64,000 nucleotides of DNA from Maniola hyperantus (GCF_902806685.2 NC_048539.1:2058501-2122500); one strand, 5' to 3'; counted from the stretch's first letter, positions 10,509 to 20,870 are shown. Numbers and translations: made by a program. The notes: generated by a model not told the origin, from the letters alone.

Positions 10509-10727
10509 TCCATACCTACTAATATCATAAATGCGAAAGTGTGTCTGTCTGTATGTCTGCTATCCTTTCACGGGCCATCCGTTCAACCGATTTTGACGAA
10601 AATTGTTACAGAGAAAGCCTGCATCCCGGAGAAGGACATAGGTTACTTTTTATCCCGGAAAATCATAGAGTTCCCACAGGATTTTTAAACATAAATCCAC
10701 GCGGACGAAGTTGCGGGCATCATGTAG
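10509..10727 (+). mobile_element. Hel-A2 Helitron-like element
   Basis: 5' TCCATACCTACTAATATCAT (preceded by A), CGTTCAACCGATTTTGACG, GGACATAGGTTACTTTTTAT, 3' GAAGTTGCGGGCATCATGTAG; the terminal CTAG has become GTAG. Confidence 0.7.
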
Positions 10728-10803
10728 TCACTAGATATCGCCAAATCGTTCTCATTCTGAAAATAGACCTATGCGATGGGTTATTGTCGATTATGATTAC
10801 CTA

Positions 10804-11043
10804 CTTACATAAAATTGGGGTGAATGCGTTCGGTCTAGCTACTAATAAGTCAAAATATCTGCCGTGAATTGTTGTCAGAACAATAGCTGGCATGGCTAGA
10901 GCGACAGAGTTGAGCGCAATCTAAATAATGGCATGTGTCGACACAAACGAGCAAATCGCTGCAACTTGTCGCCTGACGCGCCGCGCGCCGCTAGTGACTC
11001 CATGACAACGGATACCTAATTAAAATACGCGCTTTCCTAAAAT
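10804..11043 (+). repeat. Unexplained repeated module, copy 2a
   Basis: A segment of about 240 bp: GTGAATGCGTTCGGTCTAGC, ACTAATAAGTCAAAATATCT, AACAATAGCTGGCATGGC, GAGCGCAATCTAAATAATGG, CGACACAAACGAGCAAATCG, then GC-rich CCTGACGCGCCGCGCG. Repeated at 11338-11581. Distantly related to modules 1a and 1b through the GCAATCTAAATAATGGC core. Confidence 0.7.
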
Positions 11044-11337
11044 CTATCATTTTTGGAAACAAGAAAGTTAAAACTAAAAATACACTGTTTTTTACAGAAG
11101 ATATATGTAAATTGGAAATGTTTTTTAAAGTAAAACCTTTTGAGTGTCCTTTAGTCGCCTTGAGAATCGCAGATTTTTTTCAAACGGAAGAAAAGTTTAT
11201 ACTTTACAAAAATGGTCGCCAAACAGAACAGCTACTTTGAATTCACCATCTTACCTTCCGCGGAAGACAAATCAGAATATCAGTATAAGTATTTCTGTGA
11301 GTTTCCATGACACTTTCGTCTTGTTTCTGTGCCTAAA

Positions 11338-11581
11338 TAAAATTCGGGTGAATGCGTTCAGTCTAGCTACTAATAAGTCAAAATATCTGCCGCAAATTGT
11401 TGTCGGAACAATAGCTGGCATGGCTAGACCCACAGTACAACATAGAGCTGAGCGCAATCTAAATAATGGCATGTGTCGACACAAACGAGCAAATCGCTGC
11501 AACTTGCCGCCTGACGCGCCGCGCGCTTCGAGTGACTGCATAACATGCGATACCTAATTCAGGTACGAGCTTTCCCAAAAT
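11338..11581 (+). repeat. Unexplained repeated module, copy 2b
   Basis: Direct repeat of 10804-11043, about 534 bp downstream. Differences are small and include a short insertion near 11435 (ACAGTACAACATAGAGC). The GC-rich CGCCTGACGCGCCGCGCGC block is conserved. Chance open frames cross it on both strands; neither has a domain. Confidence 0.7.
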
Positions 11582-11711
11582 CTACCCAACATTTTTTTTT
11601 TTTAATAAATTGGAACAAATTTCCGTATTACAGCCAATTTTTTTCGAAATCTTGCACGATAAATCACTCTTTGTTTAGTATACCTAGCGTATGTCTGAGT
11701 TGGGAATACAA

Positions 11712-11993
11712 TCAGTATTATAAATGCGAAAGTGTGTTTGTTTGTTGGTTTGTTGGTTTATTGGTTTATTGGTTTGTTGGTTTGTTGGTTTGTTGGTTTG
11801 TTGGTTTGTTGGTTTGTTGGTTTGTCCTTCAATCACGTCGCAACGGAGCAACGAATCTATGTGATTTTTTGCATAGGTATAGTTAAAGACCTGGAGAGTG
11901 ACATGGCTACTTTTTATCCCGGAAAATCAAAGAGTTCCCACGGGATTTTTAAAAATCTAAATCCACGCGTACGAAGTCGCGGGCATCAGCTAG
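11712..11993 (+). mobile_element. Hel-A1 with expanded GTTTGTTG tract
   Basis: 5' TCAGTATTATAAATGCG preceded by A, 3' CATCAGCTAG followed by T. The element is 282 bp rather than about 212 because the internal GTTTGTTG/GTTTATTG tract (11738-11826) has expanded as a microsatellite. A frame of about 100 codons through this tract is low-complexity and not a gene. Confidence 0.8.
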
Positions 11994-13654
11994 TAATTAA
12001 TAAACTCAGAAAAAGTAAATTCAAAGTCAAAATAAGTAAAAATTGAAGTAACACTGTATACTTGTTGAATTTTACAACTACAAGCCGTATGAAGCTCGGT
12101 CGGTACTAATTAATTTCTATAAGCCCATTTTAATTATTAGGCTTTTATATTCAATTCGTTATTGTATACAAGCGTCATTAATTACAGCTATAAATCCTAG
12201 AGTGCCTGTCTAGAATCTAGATCGAGAAATAATGATGAAAATGATTGATGAATTTTTCCCTTCGCCGCGCCGCTTGAATGTAGGAACATTGTAAGTTACA
12301 AAAATATGAAGAGTATTCTTATTTTATTGAAATGTGATGTTGTTTGAACTGACAGAGCACGTCATACGTCATGTCATTCAAATTAATAAAATTATCATGC
12401 ACAGATATGTCCAGATATGCAACTATTTTTTTGCAAACAAAATAATAACTTTTTGCAAACAAAAACAAGTGGCCACGGTGATAAGGACAAAACATTATCA
12501 TTTTGTCAGGTTCTAATAAGAGCTTAAATGTATTTAGCTATCTCGCTCTAACAGTAAGTGTCACAATAGGGTTACTTCTAATAGTCCTTGTTCTGAGTTA
12601 TCATGTCTTGTCCTTTTCCTGCTCGTCTTGTCTCTAGTTTTCTCGCCTACGCTTCAGTGAAATCATATACCACTGGCGGATTGCGCTGTGACAGAGACGC
12701 GCGATTGAAATAGAAATAGAAATAGAAATAGTGTTTATTTGCTAGAATTTGGTACAATTTGGTCTTAAATATATTTTGTTCTAACACATTCAACCAATAA
12801 CTTAGTGTGCAAATTGTTCTATTACATTAAAAACGCATGTCGATGTCAATAATAATTTTTTTTTAAAAATTTGTTATCATAAAATATAAATAATTATCCT
12901 ACAACAGCAACAAAACAGTTAAGGTCAAATCTACATTAATGGGTCATATAATCATTTACACTATAGAAACATTTTTCCATAAGACAATTGAGACAAGATT
13001 ATTTATGTAATTTTTATTTACATTGACATTGTGTCTCGGCCTTCAGAGTTGCGTCTCGAACTCGACGCAGAGTCCTAGAAGGGAGATATGAGTAGTCAGT
13101 TTTAATTTGTTCTCTTAAACGAATGTGCCTACCGAAGAACGAATTTAAATACTAAAATTAATTTATTAAAATAGTTATTAAGGTACTAAACGATTTTTAA
13201 CAAAACCGGAGCGACAAGGAAGCGAAGAATTTTTAATTATATTCCATTGTCTATTTAAAGCATTAGTCAGGTTTTAGTTTTCAACTAATAACTGGTTTGA
13301 CAAAATATTCTACCGATTTGGCAGTTACTTAGTTTTTCCACAAAACAGTCAACATTCCTACATCAGACTAGCAATGATCGGTATCGGCTTAGCGGTATTT
13401 AATTTGTACACGTGCCGCATTAGCTCAGTTCGAACATTGGACCAGCCCACTAATCTCATAGAGTAGTGGACATGAAATGAGGTCTTTTGTTAGAATAATC
13501 GGACTGTGTTATCGAGCAGTCCAGTTAAATTCACTAATCTCTTGCACGAACAGATTCAATCTATTTTTGTTTGTAGATCGTCAAACGAGATACACTTTAA
13601 AACATTTGTGAGTATCTGATCTGAGGAATACCTTTGTCCAACCTGCATCGGTGG
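11994..13654. other. Unassigned AT-rich DNA
   Basis: I see no gene in this 1.66-kb stretch. A short (GAAATA)n run sits at 12706-12730. The segment TTTGCAAACAAA is repeated at 12430-12465. The rest has no recognisable family. Confidence 0.4.
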
Positions 13655-13757
13655 GACGTGATTGAAGGACAAACCAACATATTCTTCTACCAACATAATT
13701 CTATATTCTAAGTGAGAATAAAGATTTCTTTAACCGTAACAAACAAACACACTGGCA
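13655..13757 (-). mobile_element. Hel-A1 fragment interrupted by about 55 bp
   Basis: GGGACGTGATTGAAGGACAA-ACCAACA (13655-13682) and AACAAACAAACACACTGGCA (from 13739) are neighbouring parts of Hel-A1. They are separated by unrelated sequence containing TCTATATTCTAAGTGAGAAT. Confidence 0.45.
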
Positions 13758-13892
13758 TTGATAATCATCATCATCACCATCATGATCAACCAATCGCCTG
13801 CTACTGAGCACGGGTCTTCTCTCAGAATGAGAAGGGCTTAGGCCATAGTCTGCCACGCTGGCCCAGTGCTCATTGCCAGACTGCATTGATAA
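13758..13892 (-). mobile_element. SINE-A 3' fragment
   Basis: ATCATCATCATCACCATCAT-GATCAACC, then TGAGCACGGGTCTTCTCTC, CCATAGTCTGCCACGCTGG: the (ATG)n-tailed 3' end of SINE-A on the minus strand, lacking the tRNA-like head. Confidence 0.6.
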
Positions 13893-13966
13893 ATAAATGG
13901 CATTGATAATATTATGGGTAGTGATATCATACTATAATATTTCTTAAATTGTAAACATGACACTAA

Positions 13967-14038
13967 CTGCCGCAGTCAGAGTCGCTTAATCGTTACTTAA
14001 GGCATTAATTAACGATTAAGCGACTATCAGTGCGGCGA
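13967..14038. repeat. 72-nt imperfect hairpin
   Basis: GCCGCAGTCAGAGTCGCTTA-ATCGTTA and its inverse TAACGATTAAGCGAC-TATCAGTGCGGC flank a loop of about 12 nt. It resembles a minimal foldback element; there is no second copy in the window and no target duplication was seen. Confidence 0.55.
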
Positions 14039-14182
14039 TATGAAGTTAAATTTACAAAAGCAGGCAAAGTTGCTTTATATTATTACTTCGTTTATGAGAA
14101 TTTATAATCCTCGTTAGTTAAAAACCGAAAAGTTACCTTGTTACAAACAAAAAGGTGTTTAAGAAAAACCCAAAGTTAAGAA

Positions 14183-14305
14183 GCACATGCATTGGGATTT
14201 TGTTTAAAAACTTGCATTAAACAAAAATTAAGCGCGCTGTTTTGCGCGGTCGGGAAATCGCAAAGTTTCATTGGATCCAATTAAGATATAACGATTCCGT
14301 AATAT
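14183..14305 (+). repeat. Local duplication, copy 1
   Basis: Contains GGGATTTTGTTTAAAAACTT, GCATTAAACAAAAATTA-GCGCGC, GCAAAGTTTCATTGGATCC and AATTAAGATATAACGATTCC. The second copy is at 14988-15108. The DNA between holds an RTE fragment and a foldback MITE. Confidence 0.65.
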
Positions 14306-14424
14306 TAGTAAATAATATTTATTAAACCAAGAAAAAATTTGCACAATAAAACCCGATGGAATTCTTTGGCATCCGTACAAGGAAAGCCTGTGTTATGGGC
14401 ACCGCAACCTTCCCTCAGATCCAT

Positions 14425-14570
14425 ATTACTTCATCATCATCAACAACCAATATAGACGCCCACTTCTGGACATAGGTCTCTTGTAGGGACTTTCACACGC
14501 CACGGTCTTACGCCGCCTGGATCCAGCGGCTCTCTGCGACTCGTCTGATGACGTGCGTCCACCTTGTGAG
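14425..14570 (-). mobile_element. RTE-clade LINE 3' end fragment
   Basis: On the minus strand a decayed frame encodes the RTE C-terminal signature DVIRRVAESRWIQAA followed by KSLQETYVQ, ending in GATGATGATGAA. It matches the plus-strand fragment at 42095-42340. Confidence 0.6.
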
Positions 14571-14673
14571 ATCCATATTAGTGATAGATGAGTGGGATGG
14601 GTGGGAGATCCATATTACTTAAACCGAGTAAATTTAGATTTTAGGTGTTGCTTTTAGTAACGGGGCCGATTCT

Positions 14674-14815
14674 CTTGTACACAATCTCTAAACTAAACTA
14701 AATTAACAGGTCTAAATCTAGTGATATCCTTTTACGCAAGCAACATTATGAAAGGGATAGCAATAGATTTAGACCTGTCATTTTAGTTTAGTTTAGAGAT
14801 TGTGTACAATGGAAT
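14674..14815. mobile_element. Foldback MITE
   Basis: Inverted arms: GCCGATTCTCTTGTACACAA-TCTCTAAACTAAACTAAA and its inverse near 14778-14815. The pairing extends inward through AACAGGTCTAAATCTAGTG. The element is almost entirely inverted repeat with a spacer of about 25 bp. Non-coding; superfamily unassigned. Confidence 0.65.
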
Positions 14816-14835
14816 TAGCCACAATATTAAGTTTA

Positions 14836-14942
14836 GTATGTGTGTCTCTCTCTGTGTGTGTATGTGTGTGTATGTATGTTTGTGTATGAGGGTGTATTTG
14901 GGTGTGTGTATGGGTGTATTTGTTTGTGTGGTGTAAATGATA
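14836..14942 (+). repeat. GT-rich microsatellite
   Basis: GTATGTGTGTCTCTCTCTGT followed by repeated GTGTGTAT/GTGTATTTG. Frames crossing it encode His/Thr-rich low-complexity peptide and are not genes. Confidence 0.7.
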
Positions 14943-14987
14943 GTAGGTACAATGCATGCGTAGGCAGAAAAGAAGACAACAACAAAA

Positions 14988-15108
14988 ACTTGCATTAGGA
15001 TTTTGTTTAAAATTTGCATTAAACAAAAATTACGCGCGGAGCTTTGGGCGGGCGGGAAACAGCAAAGTTTCAGTGGTTCCAATTAAGATATAACGATTCC
15101 TTAAAATC
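14988..15108 (+). repeat. Local duplication, copy 2
   Basis: Second copy of 14183-14305, with AGGATTTTGTTTAAAATTTG, TTACGCGCGGAGCTTTGGG and AATTAAGATATAACGATTCC. The central GC-rich part is the most diverged. Confidence 0.65.
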
Positions 15109-15188
15109 TTAATTAATCCTCATCGTGCCATTCGGTGCGCGCTAACTGACTCATTAACGGCACGTAAATTTTGTAATTTCATGAATTA

Positions 15189-15693
15189 CTAGCTGATGAC
15201 CGCGATTTCGTACGCGTAGATTTGAGTTTTTAAAAATCCCGGGGGAACTCTATGATTTTCCGGGATAAAAAGTAGCCTATGTCACTCTAAAGGTCTTAAA
15301 CGATACCCATGCAAAAAATCACGTCGATGCGTTGCTCCCTTGCGACGTGATTGAAGGACAAACCAACAAACCGACAAACCAATAAACCAACAGACAAACA
15401 TAAGTTTACATTACGGAAAGAATATTGTATTATTACCTATAGAGAAAGGAAAAGAAATTGAAATTAATATTTATAGAACTTTAACACGTTTTCAATTTAC
15501 CTACCCCTTTTTAAATAATTTGCATATTGTTACTTGTAACAATTATTTTCTAATCCAGATTAAGTCTAAGTAAAAGTTATGTATTGGATTCACGCAAAGC
15601 GTGATCGCTTGGCTGAATGCGCTTAATTTTCAGGTTAATGTTATTTTAATAAAGTGTACCTATAAACAATTTTATTATAATAAAGGTACTGAT
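15189..15693 (-). mobile_element. Hel-A1, split by about 265 bp
   Basis: The 3' end CATCAGCTAG (minus) lies at 15189-15200 and the body runs to about 15405 (ACCAACAGACAAACATAAG). The expected 5' end, TCAGTACCTTTATTATAA, appears only at 15672-15693. About 265 bp of unrelated AT-rich sequence lie between; no target duplication is clear, so this may be an insertion or an internal acquisition. Confidence 0.55.
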
Positions 15694-15696
15694 AAC

Positions 15697-16128
15697 TTTT
15701 TAGGGTTCCGTACCTCAAAAGGAAAACCGGAACCCTTATAGGATCACTTTGTTGTCGGTCTGTCTGTCAGGAAACCTACAGGGTACTTCCCGTTGACCGA
15801 GAACCATGAAATTTGGCAGGTAGGTAGGTCTTATAGCAGACATTAGGGGGAAAATCTAAAAACCGAGAATTTGTGGTTACATCACAAGAAAAAATTAAAA
15901 CGTGTTCATGAACAAATATTGCTATTTTCAACTTTTAAAGTAAAATTACCACACCTACCAAGTGGGGTATCATATGAAAGGGCTTTACTTGTACATTCTA
16001 AAACAAATTTTTATTTATTTTTAGGCATAATAGTTATTGATTTATCGTGCAAAATGTCGATAATATACGATTGTAGTACGGAACCCTCAATGCGCGAGTC
16101 TGACTCGCATTTGGCCGGTTTTTTTTAG
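15697..16128 (+). mobile_element. Family B element, complete
   Basis: Reference copy for family B. It begins TTTTAGGGTTCCGTACCTC and soon forms a hairpin GGGTTCCG...CCGGAACCC. Next come a (CTGT)n tract, GAAACCTACAGGGTACTTCC, CATGAAATTTGGCAGGTAGG and AGTGGGGTATCATATGAAA. Near the 3' end is a small hairpin, GCGAGTCTGACTCGC, then ATTTGGCCGGTTTTTT. It has no terminal inverted repeats and no long open frame. Class not established; the hairpin close to the end would also fit a Helitron-like origin, but no CTAG end is present. Confidence 0.75.
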
Positions 16129-16514
16129 TAAACGTAGGCTGATGTACCTAACAAAATAAAAACATAGATACTCCTAATAAAAATAGATAATGATCTGGCC
16201 AAGAATTACTGACCAAGAGACTTACAAAATTTGATATAGCTCTATGGCTCTAAAACATTTTTGGGACAAAATAAGTTCTGAGAAAATAGGTATGTATTGT
16301 TGATATCTTATATCTTATATCTTGATGTATGATGTAGGTACTCTAATCTCATAAATGGCACGATTTGAAATGATAGAAATACTGTATTTACCTACTTGAA
16401 GATAATGTATAGTATTGGTTGGCAATATTATTTTGTGAAATGAAAGATGTGTTATTGTTTAGGTTATATAATATGCCTACAAGTTTGTCCGTATCTTATT
16501 TATCTTCTTCTATA
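16129..16514. other. Unassigned AT-rich DNA
   Basis: No gene; repeated TATCTTATATCTTGATG around 16305-16330 and otherwise no structure. Confidence 0.4.
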
Positions 16515-16695
16515 TATTATGTAAAAGGAAAAGCTGACTGACTGACTGACTGACAGACTGATCTATCAACGCAAAGCTAAAACTACTGGACAGATTGGGC
16601 TGAAATTTGACACGCAGTTAGCTATTATGACGATGACAGACAGACAAGAAAGTGATCCTATAAGGGTTCCTTTTGAGGTACGGAACCCTAAAAAC
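16515..16695. mobile_element. Chimera of Hel-C 5' half and family B end
   Basis: 16515-16634 is the Hel-C 5' half (GACTGACTGACTGATCTATC-type, CTGAAATTTGACACGCAG, TAGCTATTATGACG). It then switches to the minus-strand family B end: ACAGACAGACAAGAAAGTGA, CCTATAAGGGTTCC, GAGGTACGGAACCCTAAAAA. The switch lies at a GACAGACAGACA tract shared by both families, which suggests template switching or recombination at the short repeat. Confidence 0.55.
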
Positions 16696-16916
16696 GGAGT
16701 GTAAATTTAAAGAGTATAATGCATGTAGGTGCCTAGTAAGCGTGGCTGTGCGCACAATGAGCTCATTGTTCTTGAATGGGGGCTTTGTAACACATTTCAA
16801 AGGCCTAGTTTGTTTTGAATACTACGCTGTTACATACAAATGGGGCAACGCGGAGTTTTTGGCTTAACTACGTATTTGGCTGCGTTTTCAGCACTGTTGC
16901 AGTAAGAACGACGACC

Positions 16917-17002
16917 TCCCTGGTGCAGTGGTAAGCGCATGTGGTCTTATTAGTGGAAGGTTCCGGGTTCGATTCGCAATTTCATATACGGATTCACATT
17001 CC
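16917..17002 (+). mobile_element. SINE-B head fragment
   Basis: ACGACCTCCCTGGTGCAGTG-GTAAGCGC, then B box GGGTTCGATTC; the body is missing after about 85 bp. Confidence 0.6.
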
Positions 17003-17033
17003 AACGCAACATTAGTTACACAATATTACAACA

Positions 17034-17498
17034 TTTTTAGGGTTCGGTACCTCAAAAAGAAAAATGGAAGCCTTATAAGATCACTTTGTTGTCTGTCTGT
17101 CTGTCTGTCGGTCTGCCGGTCTGTCAAGAAACCTACAGGGTACCTACTTCCCTCTGACTTAGAATCATGAAATTTGGCAGGTAGGTAGGTCTTATAGCAG
17201 ACATAAGGGGAAAAATCTGAAAATCGTGAATTTAGGGTTACACCACACAGATAAAATTAAATTGTGGTCATGAACTAAAAATAGTATTTTTAATTTTCGA
17301 AGTAAGAGTAAGATAATTAGTAGATTCTATATCAAGTGGGGTATCATATGAAAGAGATTTACCTGTGCATTCTAAAACAAATTTTTATTTGTTTACATGC
17401 ATCATAGTTTTTGAATTATCGTACAAAATGTCGAAAAAATTTAATTGTAGTACGGAACCCCCGATGCGCGAGCATGATTCGCACTTGGCCGGTTTTTT
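17034..17498 (+). mobile_element. Family B element, complete
   Basis: Starts TTTTTAGGGTTCGGTACCTC and ends GATTCGCACTTGGCCGGTTT. Slightly longer than the copy at 15697 because of a longer (CTGT)n tract and extra AGTAAGAGTAAGATAATTAG. Confidence 0.75.
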
Positions 17499-18310
17499 AG
17501 GAAGGCAATGATATTGTAAAAATGTTTTGTGACCATGACGCGTAAGCGTGGATACCAGTACATTGTACCGTACCATACCTGGTTCAGGTTTTTTGTTTTT
17601 TGACTTTTCAATCGCAATATTGCTCGTATAGTATTCAAAAACAAATCTCTACAAAGGGAACTAGCATACGACACACCAGGCGCACCAATAAAACATTTCA
17701 ATGAAAACAAAAAAAAAATCACTACCGATCAAAAAACTTAGGTTGGTCATGGGTTGGTCACACTAATTGTTTCGATTTAAATAAAACAAAGATATTTAGA
17801 TTAATTTAGAAAGATTGATAGAAGATATTGAAAGATAGATAAGTGAGATAAGTCCTGAGCAGAGTAGTTATACAAAGGTTGTACAGATACTTCTGTTAAA
17901 AAACCGTGATAAAAAAAGTAGAAAAATTGTTATTTTCACAAAAGAGTTCTGGAACGCGGGGCTCTACTCTACACAAAGCATGCAAACTTCCGAACGCCCT
18001 GAATTTCCCAACCCTCAATACTCCGTGAAAGTTGCACCTGCAGTTTATAGTCTGCAACTGCGAAATGCGCTTTGCTTCAAGATAAACTGTTTGATTTTTA
18101 AATAAGGTGCACTGAACTTTTGAATATACTGGAAAAAAACTCTGATCTTTGTCTATTTTTAAAGGGAAACTGAGCAAATCTGTATTCATAAAACGAGAAT
18201 CTGACAAAAAATAGGTGCTATCTACCATGTGGTGTCTAGAAATTAATAAGATTTTTAAATGTTTCTCTGTTCCTCTATAAATTAGACATCCCGCAAGTCT
18301 ACTGTATCAA
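17499..18310. other. Unassigned DNA
   Basis: Several short frames on both strands, none with a domain. A minus-strand frame of 110 codons (17896-18228) has no recognisable motif and I do not call it. No repeats recognised. Confidence 0.4.
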
Positions 18311-18540
18311 TCCATACTAATATCATAAATGCGAAAGTGTGTCTGTCTGTCTGTATGTCGGTCTGTCTAATAGCTTTTCACGGCCCATCAGTTCAGCCGA
18401 TTTTGATGAAATTTGGTACAGAGTTAGCTTACCTATATTCTGGGGAAGGAAGGCTACTTTCTATCCCAGAAGATTAAAGAGTTGCCACGGGATTTTTAAA
18501 AACCTAAATCCACGCGGACGAAGTCGCGGGCATCATCTAG
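18311..18540 (+). mobile_element. Hel-A2 Helitron-like element
   Basis: 5' TCCATACTAATATCATAAAT preceded by A; 3' GTCGCGGGCATCATCTAG followed by T. The T is the first base of the next element. Confidence 0.75.
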
Positions 18541-18850
18541 TCTCTACATAGTATAAAATAAAGTCGCTTCCCGCGTCTGTATGTATGTATGTATGTATGA
18601 ACGCGTAGATCTTTTAAACTACGAAACGGATTTTAATGCGGTTTTCACCAATAGATAGAGTGATTCAAGAGAAAGGTTTATAGCTATAGTTTAATTCTCA
18701 AAAAATTAGAGATCCCTAGAGATATTGAAGTAATGGGAATTAGGTCGGAAAAAAAACCTCTCATTTGAGAGTTTCCGAGGCAATGACACCTCAATGACAC
18801 CACATTTGTATCTAAAATTGCACCCATGCGAAGCCGGGGCGGGTCGCTAG
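18541..18850 (+). mobile_element. Hel-D Helitron-like element, head-to-tail with Hel-A2
   Basis: Begins TCTCTACATAGTATAAAATA, then CGCTTCCCGCGTCTG, (TATG)n, GATCTTTTAAACTACGAAAC and GATTTTAATGCGGTTTTCAC. It ends CCATGCGAAGCCGGGGCGGG-TCGCTAG followed by T. 5' TC and 3' CTAG fit the Helitron rule, with a different body from A and C. Non-coding. Confidence 0.65.
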
Positions 18851-18921
18851 TAATAAATAAATAAAACATATCAGTAATCATCAGTACTATCATCTGTCTT
18901 CGTTTTTGCTAGCGTTCTGGT

Positions 18922-19035
18922 CTGTTTATTTATTTATTTATTTTTATTTTTCATGTACCAAAATTGTAGTTACAAAGTAATAATAAATTAAGTTACATTG
19001 GAAATGCTTATCTCTAAACAGAGATTTCTTCCAGC
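18922..19035 (-). mobile_element. LINE-type 3' tail with (AATA)n
   Basis: On the minus strand: GCTGGAAGAAATCTCTGTTT-AGAGATAAGCATTTCCAAT, then AATTTATTATTACTTTG and a terminal (AATA)n run. The same block is present at 30678-30735. Probably the 3' end of a non-LTR retrotransposon; family unknown. Confidence 0.45.
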
Positions 19036-19341
19036 TTCCCATTCCTGTTCTGGTATGTCCAACAGTGGAACTCACAGGTGATTGTTACAATTCTTGTAAT
19101 GTTAAAATTATATCAGTTTATGGCCAAAGGTCTGTGTTCAATCAATCGTATTAACAATCACCATTGCCCGCCGATAGCAGTCCTTTGTACCCTTTAATGT
19201 GACCGAATCCCTGAAAATGGTATCAAACAAATACAGGCTCGATCGGCTGTGACGATAAGCGTTGTTTAGAAATAGAAAATCCTTTAGCTGTTTTTGAACT
19301 AACATTTATTTAGACACTTATTTTTACCAATTGCGACCGTA

Positions 19342-19787
19342 TTTTTAGGGTTCCGTACCTCAAAAGGAAAAACGGAACCCTTATAGGATCACTTTGTTGT
19401 CTGTCTGTCTGTCTGTCTGTCAAGAAACCTACAGGGTACTTCCCGCTGACCTAGAATCATGAAATTTGGCAGGTAGGTAGATCTTATAGCTGATATTTGG
19501 GGAAAAATCTGAAAACCGTGATTTTAGGGTTAGATCACACAAAAAAAATTAAATTGTGGTCATAAACTAAAAATTTGTATTTTCAATTTTCGAAGGAAGA
19601 TAACTATATCAAGTGGGGTATCATAATATTATGAAAGGTGCACCTTCACCTGTGCATTCTAAAACAGATTTTTATTTATTTTTATGAATCATAGTTTTTG
19701 AGTTATCGTGCAAAATGTTGAAAAAATACGACTTTAGTACGGAACCCTCATTGCGCGAGCCTGACTCGCACTTGGCCGGTTTTTGTT
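19342..19787 (+). mobile_element. Family B element, complete
   Basis: Starts ATTTTTAGGGTTCCGTACC and ends CACTTGGCCGGTTTTT. The internal TCATAATATTATGAAAGG variant also occurs in the minus-strand copy at 54213, so these two may be the same subfamily. Confidence 0.75.
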
Positions 19788-20026
19788 CGAAATGTCTTTT
19801 CTTCATACGGCAAACACCAATAAAATATGCAATATCATGGTACCTATCACATTATGGCATATTATTATGGATATACACATATTCTTTGTAATTTAATTTC
19901 CTTCTTCTACCCTTCTTACTAAATTATGGTCCCTGGTTATAGCCGAATTTTTATTGCCACTTTGGAATGACTAATGTGACAAGGAATCGAGTGATTTGAG
20001 GATAAAGTATATTTTTATGTGTACTA

Positions 20027-20340
20027 GCTTATGCCCGCGACTTCGTCCGCGTGGACAACACAAATTTTAACACCATTAGGGTTACCCACCACCAGTCCAG
20101 TAGTTTGAGCTGTGCGTTGATAGATCAGTCAGTCAGTCACCTTTTCCTTTTATATATATAGATTAGTGTAAATTGCAAAATTTCGCAATTCTAACTTCAA
20201 AACTGACAGACTTTCATACAAACTTCAAACCCCTATTTTAACCCTTTAGGGGTTGAATTGAGAAAAATCCTTTCTTAGCGGATGCCTACATCATAATAGC
20301 TATCTGCATGCCGAATTTCAGCGCATTACAATCTCAATTG
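20027..20340 (-). mobile_element. Hel-C element with internal deletion plus second partial copy
   Basis: 20027-20162 has the Hel-C 3' end (minus: GACGAAGTCGCGGGCATAAG-CTAG) and the 5' end (AGTCAGTCACCTTTTCCTTT-TATATATATAGA), but lacks the middle, which is replaced by ACACCATTAGGGTTACCCAC. A second Hel-C middle segment follows at about 20213-20325 (CCCTTTAGGGGTTGAATT, TAGCGGATGCCTACATCA). Confidence 0.55.
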
Positions 20341-20547
20341 TTGTGATTGGCTGAATTTGTGCGATTCCTGTTGCAACAATGCATTGTAGCCAATAGTGAG
20401 CGAGCGTCAACCAATCAGATGTGATTGCGATCGTGACCTTGTAGCTGTCATTCTCCCGCAATCGCGCAGCAGATGGACAGACAGACGGACGGACAACGGA
20501 GGCTTAGTGATCCCGCGGGCACCCTTAGGGTACGAAAACCTAAAAAG
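20341..20547 (-). mobile_element. Unassigned repeat-like DNA and family-B-like end
   Basis: 20345-20430 has three CCAAT/ATTGG motifs close together, of unknown meaning. 20470-20547 ends GGACAGACAGACGGACGGAC, GATCCCGCGGGCACCCTTAG and GGTACGAAAACCTAAAAA, resembling the minus-strand start of the B2 variant at 40243-40478. Confidence 0.4.
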
Positions 20548-20575
20548 AGCCATTTTTAATGGGCGATAACGGCTA

Positions 20576-20870
20576 CAGTACCCGTAGTACAAGATTTTAC
20601 GTCTCACCAAACGAAACCAAATTCGAGAGTGGAAATACTTCCGCGTTACAGTAAAATGGACCTAAACAGCCTTGAATTGAAGTCTAATATTCAATGCCAC
20701 TGATTTTAATTTCGAAATGTTTCCGCTTGGAGCGCTGGCTGTAGAAGTGTAGACAAACTTGAGCTTTAAAACAACGCTTTTAAGATGCAGTTTACTGTAA
20801 TGCGGAAGTATTTCGAGTCTCGAATTTGGTTTGGTTTGGTGAGACGTAAAATCTTGTACTACGGGTACAG
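20576..20870. mobile_element. Family F TIR element, complete
   Basis: Inverted arms of about 90 bp: CAGTACCCGTAGTACAAGAT-TTTACGTCTCACCAAA and its inverse at the right, including GGAAATACTTCCGCGTTACA against GTAATGCGGAAGTATTTCGA. The interior has GTTTCCGCTTGGAGCGCTGG. At 295 bp it is non-coding. No clear target duplication. Confidence 0.7.

Noticed and set aside
11732..12046. 104-codon Leu/Val/Trp/Gly-rich membrane-like protein
   Set aside because: Encoded by the expanded GTTTGTTG microsatellite of a Hel-A1 copy.
20340..20440. Promoter suggested by three CCAAT motifs
   Set aside because: No TATA box, initiator or downstream gene; it lies among repeat fragments.
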